A stretch of 64,000 bases of DNA, from positions 1 through 64,000 of the forward strand of contig NZ_KB893167.1 in assembly GCF_000374005.1 (NCBI RefSeq), written 5' to 3'. Position 1 is the first letter of the stretch; every line of letters begins with the position of its first letter. The stretch comes from Kiloniella laminariae DSM 19542 (lineage in GTDB: Bacteria > Pseudomonadota > Alphaproteobacteria > Kiloniellales > Kiloniellaceae). Position numbers and translations under genes: made by a program. The notes under the pieces are model-generated. The model was not told the origin of the DNA, did not search any database, and was given only the letters and a program-made list of their open reading frames with translations. Shown one piece after another: positions 59,214 to 64,000 of the stretch.

Positions 59214-60710
59214 GTGGCGTACGCAGTAATGTTTCAGGGAACAGGATCTGATGTTGGGAAGTCTTTGCTGGTTGCGGGCTTGGCCCGGGCGTTGAGCAAT
59301 AGGGGCTTTAAAGTGCGCCCTTTCAAGCCTCAGAACATGTCAAATAATGCGGCTGTTACGGCTGAAGGCGGTGAAATTGGCCGGGCCCAGGCACTTCAGG
59401 CCAGAGCCTGCCGGGTCAGGCCCTCGACGGATATGAACCCGATACTGTTAAAGCCACAAACCGATCTGGGGTCACAGGTTATTGTACAGGGGAAGATCTG
59501 GGGCAATACAACCACGAGCAACTATTGGCAGAAGCGCCATGAATTGATTGCAACAGTTCTGGAGAGCTTTCAGCGTCTTTCATCAGATGCGGACATTGTT
59601 CTGGTCGAAGGTGCCGGGAGCCCGGCGGAAGTTAATCTCCGGTCTGGTGATATTGCTAATATGGGATTTGCAGAGGCTGCAGATATTCCGGTTGTCTTGA
59701 TCGGAGACATAGACCGGGGGGGCGTTATCGCTTCTATCGTTGGAACAGCTTACCTGATTTCTCCGGAAGAACGCGCCCGTATAAAAGGAGTGCTGATCAA
59801 CAAATTTCGGGGAGATTTAGCTCTGTTTGAGACTGGCCTGAAAATTATCGAAGAAAAAAGTGGTTTTCCTTCTCTTGGCGTTATTCCTTTTTTTCCAGCA
59901 GCCCGTAAGCTGCCGGATGAGGATGCCGTTGCTGTTCAGTCTGCTCGCTCGCGGATCGGGTTCTCCCCAAAATCTATCCGGATTGCTGTGTTGCTGATTT
60001 CCCGGATATCAAATTTTGATGATATGGATCCCCTGATTGCTGAGACAGAAGTCGAACTCAGCTTTATTCATCCCGGGGAAGTTCTTCCTGCGGATTGTGA
60101 TCTGGTGATTCTGCCCGGGTCAAAAGCAACGATTTCTGACCTGGCCTTTCTGCGGGAACAGGGATGGGACGTTGATCTGGCTGCCCATGTCCGCCGGGGA
60201 GGTCATGTTGTTGGTATCTGTGGGGGGTATCAGATGATGGGGATGACGATCTCTGATCCTGACGGCATTGAAGGAGATCCCATGACCGTGCCCGGCTTGG
60301 AGCTGTTGCCTGTAGATACCGTATTGACGCCGGAGAAAAAACTGATGGAGGTTTCTGGCCGGGACGCAGCGGATAATACGTCTCTGGAGGGGTACGAAAT
60401 GCATGTGGGGGTCACAACGGCTCGTGCCGGTGTTGGAAATATGATGCCGATGCTTTACCTGGAAGATGATAATCGGCCAGAGGGATGCTCTGTCAGGGGA
60501 GGGCAAATTTCCGGATGTTATCTGCATGGTTTGTTCTCTTCTGACGGCTTCAGGAATAGTTTTCTTGATCGAATAAAAAGCCGGACGAGCCAGGATTTCT
60601 CTTATGAAGCTGAAATTGAAGTGACACTTGATGCCCTGGCAAACCATCTGGAAGAGCATGTTGATATCGATCGCATACTGGAAATTGCTGGTTATAAACC
60701 AGTAGTGTAA
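59214..60710 (+). CDS. cobQ: Cobyric acid synthase
   Basis: Amidates the b, d, e and g side chains of adenosylcobyrinic acid a,c-diamide with glutamine and ATP during cobalamin synthesis. The 498-residue protein has the N-terminal dethiobiotin-synthetase-like domain (FQGTGSDVGKSLLVAGLARAL) with PQNMSNNAAVT and GRAQALQA. The C-terminal glutamine amidotransferase domain has its nucleophile Cys336 in GICGGYQMMG and His438 in CYLHGLF. The GTG start has GAGG upstream. No other cob gene and no cobalamin riboswitch is adjacent, which is unusual. Confidence 0.95.
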   Translation: MAYAVMFQGTGSDVGKSLLVAGLARALSNRGFKVRPFKPQNMSNNAAVTAEGGEIGRAQALQARACRVRPSTDMNPILLKPQTDLGSQVIVQGKIWGNTTTSNYWQKRHELIATVLESFQRLSSDADIVLVEGAGSPAEVNLRSGDIANMGFAEAADIPVVLIGDIDRGGVIASIVGTAYLISPEERARIKGVLINKFRGDLALFETGLKIIEEKSGFPSLGVIPFFPAARKLPDEDAVAVQSARSRIGFSPKSIRIAVLLISRISNFDDMDPLIAETEVELSFIHPGEVLPADCDLVILPGSKATISDLAFLREQGWDVDLAAHVRRGGHVVGICGGYQMMGMTISDPDGIEGDPMTVPGLELLPVDTVLTPEKKLMEVSGRDAADNTSLEGYEMHVGVTTARAGVGNMMPMLYLEDDNRPEGCSVRGGQISGCYLHGLFSSDGFRNSFLDRIKSRTSQDFSYEAEIEVTLDALANHLEEHVDIDRILEIAGYKPVV

Positions 60711-60857
60711 ATTTAATGTCGTTGATGTCGTTTGTGGATATCTTTCTGGTGTTCTGGTGCAAAATACTGGCTTGGGTTTTCGTTTGTATGGAACAGGTCG
60801 AACGATCCCTCAGATAATCTAGGGCAGGGGATTGTTGAAAATTTACAGGGCGTGGTG

Positions 60858-61892
60858 ATGCTTGATTTCCGTTATGAAGGGCGACCTATCAACGTGAAGG
60901 TGCTCCTGATGCCCGAGTTCCCTCAAACCGATGCTTCTATGGTTATTGACGTTATGCGGGTGACTAACCGGGTCAGCGGGCGGGAAATCTTTCGCTGGCA
61001 ACTGCTGAGTGAGCAGGGGGGCGCGGTTACGGCAAGCAATGGAACTTCTATTAATAATACAAAGGTTATGTCGGAAGAGGACATGACAGATACAGACATG
61101 ATTATTGTCTGCGCCAGTTATCAGATCGACCTCTACACCACAGCGGCAATCAAAGCCTGGTTACGTAAGGCAGACCGTAAAGGTATTGTTATTGGCGGGG
61201 TGGAGAGTGCATCTTACGTGCTTATTCTTGCCGGACTTATTCGGCATTCTCCAACGGCAATTCACTGGGAAATGCTGGCACATGTGAGAGAGCGTTATCC
61301 TGAAATAGATATCTCCAATGATCCTTACGAAATTCATGGCAAGCGTTTCACCTCGGCGGGTGGAACTGCCACGCTTGAAATGATGCTCAAGCTCGTTGGC
61401 TGCCTTTACGATACAAGCCTGGCAACAGAAGTGGGATATCAGTTTCACCACCCCCAGGTCCTCGCTCTGAGAGATGGGGAACGGGATAAGCGTACTGTGA
61501 GCCTGAGATTACGGGTTCATGAACCGAGCCTGATCAAAGTTGTCGAAATCATGGAACAGAATATAGAATTTCCGCTGGAGATAGAGGAACTGGCCAAAGA
61601 TCTGCCTATATCTCGTCGACAACTTGAACGGCTTTTCCGGAAACATCTTAATGACACCCTGACCGGGTATTATCTCAAATTGCGTTTACGTTCTGCCCGC
61701 GAATTGTTGCAACAAACATCGATGTCTGTATTCGAGGTTGCTCTTGCCAGCGGCTTTGCCTCTGCACCCTATTTTTCACGCGCCTATAAAACCCGGTTTG
61801 GGGTTTCTCCGCGGGCTGACCGGCAGAAATATCTATCTTCTTATGGTCGCTCTGGTATTCCAGAAGTCCAGGTTATTAATCAGATACATTAG
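60858..61892 (+). CDS. GlxA-type AraC-family transcriptional regulator
   Basis: A 344-residue activator with an N-terminal DJ-1/PfpI-like domain (about 15-185; VKVLLMPEFPQTDASMVIDVMR, IIVCASYQIDLYT) and a C-terminal AraC double helix-turn-helix (about 245-335; LPISRRQLERLFRKHLND, VALASGFASAPYFSRAYKTRFGVSPR). I prefer the ATG at 60858 because the region from the upstream GTG 60732 is Trp-rich and unlike the family. Relatives such as GbdR and CdhR govern betaine and carnitine catabolism. Control of the 37-46 kb locus or of the adjacent FAA hydrolase is possible but unproven. Confidence 0.88.
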   Translation: MLDFRYEGRPINVKVLLMPEFPQTDASMVIDVMRVTNRVSGREIFRWQLLSEQGGAVTASNGTSINNTKVMSEEDMTDTDMIIVCASYQIDLYTTAAIKAWLRKADRKGIVIGGVESASYVLILAGLIRHSPTAIHWEMLAHVRERYPEIDISNDPYEIHGKRFTSAGGTATLEMMLKLVGCLYDTSLATEVGYQFHHPQVLALRDGERDKRTVSLRLRVHEPSLIKVVEIMEQNIEFPLEIEELAKDLPISRRQLERLFRKHLNDTLTGYYLKLRLRSARELLQQTSMSVFEVALASGFASAPYFSRAYKTRFGVSPRADRQKYLSSYGRSGIPEVQVINQIH

Positions 61893-61922
61893 ACGGTATC
61901 TAAGAGAAACAGTCTTCCTGTC

Positions 61923-62612
61923 TCAACTGACCCTGAAGACCAGAGGCTCCAGTCCTTCAACTGTCGCTGTGACAGTCTCTCCACGATGGAGCGGCCCCAC
62001 ACCTGCGGGGGTGCCCGTCATGATGATATCGCCTGAGCGAAGTTCGAAGAGGCGGGAAAGGTGGGCGATAATATTCTCGACGGACCAGATCATGTCGCCG
62101 AGCCGGGCTTTCTGTTTTATGTCCAGATTCACAGTAAGAGAGATTGCAGCTGAATCCGGCAATGTGGACTGTTTTTCACTGGGGGTGATCTTTCCACAGG
62201 GAGCAGAATGTTCAAAGGCTTTGGCAACATCCCAGGGGTGGCGATTGTCTTTACAGATTTTCTGCAGGTCCCGGCGAGTCAGATCTACGCCGACGGCAAA
62301 CCCAAAAACATGCTGCAGGCTCTCTGTGGCAGAGATGTTCGTTCCTCCGCTTTTGAGTGCGACAACAAGCTCAACTTCGTGATGAAAATCTTCTGTCGCT
62401 GACGGGTAGGGGATATCTCCTCCTTCAGCAACAAGCGCTTCAGCCGGTTTCAAAAAGAAAACCGGAGTTTCCGTTTCCGGGTTTCCACCCATTTCTCGGG
62501 TGTGTTCGGCATAGTTCCTGCCGACACAAAAAATGCGTCGGACAGGAAACAGTTTTTCACTTCCGACAATCGGGAGGCTGGTAATTGCTGCAGGTTCGAA
62601 AAGGTATGTCAT
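61923..62612 (-). CDS. Fumarylacetoacetate hydrolase-fold enzyme (fumarylpyruvate hydrolase-like)
   Basis: A 229-residue FAH-fold hydrolase. Metal-binding acidic residues are seen in FHHEVELVVAL (Glu-x-Glu), and VDLTRRDLQ, GDMIWSVENIIAHLS and GDIIMTGTPAGVGPL are typical. Members cleave C-C bonds of 2,4-dioxo acids such as fumarylpyruvate, or act as oxaloacetate decarboxylases. I set the start at ATG 62612 since the family begins MxYLF; the frame is open to 62651. There are no gentisate-pathway genes nearby, so the substrate is open. Confidence 0.85.
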   Translation of the reverse strand: MTYLFEPAAITSLPIVGSEKLFPVRRIFCVGRNYAEHTREMGGNPETETPVFFLKPAEALVAEGGDIPYPSATEDFHHEVELVVALKSGGTNISATESLQHVFGFAVGVDLTRRDLQKICKDNRHPWDVAKAFEHSAPCGKITPSEKQSTLPDSAAISLTVNLDIKQKARLGDMIWSVENIIAHLSRLFELRSGDIIMTGTPAGVGPLHRGETVTATVEGLEPLVFRVS

Positions 62613-62672
62613 GGGATGCTCATTATCAGAAACAGTAACTGATAAAAGCACCTCTTACAGGAGAGGGGAAGG

Positions 62673-62741
62673 GAAATCAGGTCCAGAAAACTTAAGTCCT
62701 GAGAAACTTAAATTTAGAAAACTCAGGTCCCGAGAAATCAG
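62673..62741. repeat. Degenerate ~17-bp tandem repeat
   Basis: Five successive units start with GAAA: 62673, 62686, 62703, 62717 and 62734. The two 17-base units at 62686 and 62717 agree at 14 of 17 positions, and the outer units both begin GAAATCAG. It fills the short gap between the FAA hydrolase start and the sufA stop, covering the last bases of sufA. It is preceded by a small hairpin (CCTCT / AGAGG, 62651-62666). Confidence 0.55.
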
Positions 62742-63109
62742 ACGGGGAGTTCTGCTGTATTACTTTCCGGTGCGACATGGAAGCTTTCGCCACAGCCACA
62801 GCGGCCTGCTTCATTGGGATTGCTAAAAACAAAAGCACTCTGAAATTTGTCTTCAACAAAATCCATTTCACTGCCGATCAGATACATAACTGCCGTCGGA
62901 GCGATAAAGATTTTTACACCTTTGTCTTCGACGACATCTTCGAATTTTTTCTGTTCGTGAGCGTATTCGACAACATAACTCAGGCCAGAACAGCCTTTGG
63001 TGCTGATGCCAACGCGCAAGCCCAAAACCCCGTCATCAGGGCTCTGGTCGATCAGTTTCTTCACACGCGCGGCTGCTGCATCTGTGAGGGTGATCAGTTT
63101 TGGCATCAT
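62738..63109 (-). CDS. sufA: HesB/IscA-family Fe-S cluster assembly protein SufA
   Basis: A 123-residue A-type carrier that receives Fe-S clusters from the SUF scaffold and hands them to apoproteins. The three ligand cysteines are in KGCSGLSY and RCGCGESF. The C-terminal tail after CGCG (FHVAPESNTAELPV) is a little longer than usual. ATG at 63109 or the second ATG 63106 is the start. It follows sufT with a 65-base gap containing a palindrome, so it may have an extra promoter. SufA rather than IscA is inferred from the sufS-sufT neighbours. Confidence 0.92.
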   Translation of the reverse strand: MMPKLITLTDAAAARVKKLIDQSPDDGVLGLRVGISTKGCSGLSYVVEYAHEQKKFEDVVEDKGVKIFIAPTAVMYLIGSEMDFVEDKFQSAFVFSNPNEAGRCGCGESFHVAPESNTAELPV

Positions 63110-63144
63110 CTTCTTGGCGCCTTCTTCTTTAATGGGTAACCGGA

Positions 63145-63160
63145 ATATAGTTTACTATAT
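63145..63160. promoter_or_regulatory. 16-bp palindrome between sufT and sufA
   Basis: ATATAGT (63145-63151) and ACTATAT (63154-63160) form a near-continuous palindrome with a 2-base centre, 36 bases before the sufA ATG. It is a candidate repressor site for an internal promoter. It does not match a TGA-N9-TCA iron-rhodo box. Confidence 0.4.
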
Positions 63161-63174
63161 GTAGGTGCTGTTCT

Positions 63175-63576
63175 CTACATGAAAAGCCCCAGGGCCAGTT
63201 GGGCATCTTCGCTCATCATGTTTTGGTTCCAGGGTGGGCTCCAAGTCAGAACGACGGTTACCTCTCCTATGCCTTCAACGGCTGCAACGGCTTCAGCCAC
63301 CTGACCCGGCAATTCTCCGGCGACGGGACAGGCCGGAGCCGTAAGCGTCATGCTGATATCAACGTCCCCGTTTTCGGCAATGTCGTGTTTGTAAATCAGG
63401 CCAAGATCATAAATGTTCACCGGAATTTCCGGGTCATGGACGGATTGAAGGGCATCAATAACCTGAGTTTTGGATGCAATAGCGCTGCCAGCAGGCAAGG
63501 GGATTCCTGCTTTTGCCATAAAACCTTCTTCGGCATTTGGCAGGAAGTCACTCAGGGTTTTTCCATCATTAAACAT
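63175..63576 (-). CDS. sufT: SUF system-associated protein SufT (MIP18/DUF59 family)
   Basis: A 133-residue MIP18-family protein that helps Fe-S cluster maturation. It shows ALQSVHDPEIPVNIYDLGLIY, the family signature with the DPEIPVNIYDLGL segment, and MTLTAPACPVAGELPG, whose Cys is the conserved ligand. WSPPWNQNMMSEDAQLALG closes the domain. The start ATG overlaps the sufS stop (TGATG), so it is part of the suf operon. An internal Met at about residue 20 is a possible alternative start. Confidence 0.92.
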   Translation of the reverse strand: MFNDGKTLSDFLPNAEEGFMAKAGIPLPAGSAIASKTQVIDALQSVHDPEIPVNIYDLGLIYKHDIAENGDVDISMTLTAPACPVAGELPGQVAEAVAAVEGIGEVTVVLTWSPPWNQNMMSEDAQLALGLFM

Positions 63577-64000
63577 CAGCTAAAAAGCTCCCGAACTTTT
63601 TCCAGAGCATCTGCAAGGGCATCGACTTCTGCACGGGTATTGTATATCCCGAATGAAGCCCTGGCCGTGGCTGGCAGATCAAACCGCTGCATCAAGGGTT
63701 GGGCGCAGTGATGTCCTGCCCGAACGGCAACACCCCGGCGATCAAGGATTGTTCCAATATCATGGGCGTGTGCTTCTTCCATGATAAAGGACAGGATGCT
63801 GGCTTTTTCTTTTGCCCTGCCAATGATTGTCAGGCCAGGAATACGACTGAGCCGTTCGGTGGCATAGGCCAGAATGCCATGCTCATGAGCGGAGATATTG
63901 TCCTTGCCCAGAGCCTCGACATATTCAATGGCAGCTCCCAGACCTATGGCTTCGACAATGGCCGGGGTTCCGGCTTCAAAGCGGTGCGGGGTATCCTTGT
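63576..64000 (-). CDS. sufS: Cysteine desulfurase SufS (C-terminal part; start lies beyond the window)
   Basis: The last 141 codons of a group II cysteine desulfurase, which takes sulfur from cysteine for Fe-S assembly. Translating the minus strand from the window edge gives HRFEAGTPAIVEAIGLGAA, the segment just before the C-terminal domain. RAGHHCAQPLM, which holds the catalytic persulfide Cys of SufS, lies about 40 residues from the stop, then ARASFGIYNTRAEVDALADAL. The frame stays open to the last base, so the N-terminal PLP-binding part is outside. It is upstream of sufT and sufA in one operon. Confidence 0.95.
   Translation of the reverse strand, partial: KDTPHRFEAGTPAIVEAIGLGAAIEYVEALGKDNISAHEHGILAYATERLSRIPGLTIIGRAKEKASILSFIMEEAHAHDIGTILDRRGVAVRAGHHCAQPLMQRFDLPATARASFGIYNTRAEVDALADALEKVRELFS

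Noticed and set aside
1-64000. CRISPR array, insertion sequence, prophage or integrated island
   Set aside because: No regularly spaced repeats, transposase, integrase or phage genes are visible, and the tRNA-Ser gene has no repeated 3' end nearby that would mark an attachment site.

Overview
The window looks like chromosome from a free-living Gram-negative alphaproteobacterium of moderate GC content, probably aquatic or marine (inference). The main pointers are the contiguous set dacA-type carboxypeptidase / tmk / holB / metG / tatD / MBL hydrolase, the sulfite-reduction operon with DUF2849 and DUF934 genes, a Caulobacter-style cpa/tad pilus locus, an OmpA-type lipoprotein and a suf block with SufT. 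A genus cannot be fixed from the sequence alone. I see no rRNA, insertion sequence, integrase, prophage or CRISPR array. There is one tRNA, tRNA-Ser(TGA).

Layout. 1-1.3 kb: end of an oligopeptide-type ABC ATPase and a glycine-zipper lipoprotein. 1.3-2.8 kb (minus): a small helical protein, tRNA-Ser, a lone FliN and a PilZ protein. 2.9-12 kb (plus): a secreted unknown, a lytic transglycosylase with peptidoglycan-binding domain, RlpA, a D,D-carboxypeptidase, then tmk-holB-metG-tatD-MBL packed almost without gaps. 12-15.3 kb (minus): an orphan peptide-binding protein and an M14 carboxypeptidase. 15.3-21 kb (plus): OmpA lipoprotein, AsmA, MnmC. 21-25.2 kb (minus): hutU-hutH and hutC, with a likely HutC operator before hutU. 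25.3-27.4 kb: an AmgK-like kinase and a pyridoxal kinase. 27.7-32.9 kb: cysG, DUF2849, cysI, cysH, DUF934, fdxA, for assimilatory sulfate/sulfite reduction and siroheme. 33-36 kb: a secreted Cys-rich protein and HrpB.

36-46 kb is the least conventional block. It holds a DeoR-type regulator, a betaine-type ABC importer (binding protein, CBS-containing ATPase, and a permease that is two permease domains fused), a choline-kinase-like phosphotransferase, a dimethylglycine-dehydrogenase-like FAD/GcvT protein, and an iron-dependent alcohol dehydrogenase. Together these read as uptake and breakdown of an N-methylated amino compound or amino alcohol whose identity cannot be read from the sequence. 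Two intergenic regions here carry striking repeat structures that look like operators or RNA switches.

46-50.6 kb: a flavoprotein, a small protein, two unrecognised genes (a membrane coiled-coil protein and a possible methyltransferase-fold protein) and TadD. 50.6-58.9 kb (minus): flp, cpaB, cpaC, cpaD, cpaE, cpaF, tadB, tadC, a Tad pilus machine with no prepilin peptidase or TadE/F/G minor pilins in view. 59-64 kb: cobQ, a GlxA-type AraC regulator, a fumarylacetoacetate-hydrolase-fold enzyme, and the distal end of a suf operon (sufS partial, sufT, sufA). The window cuts through genes at both ends.
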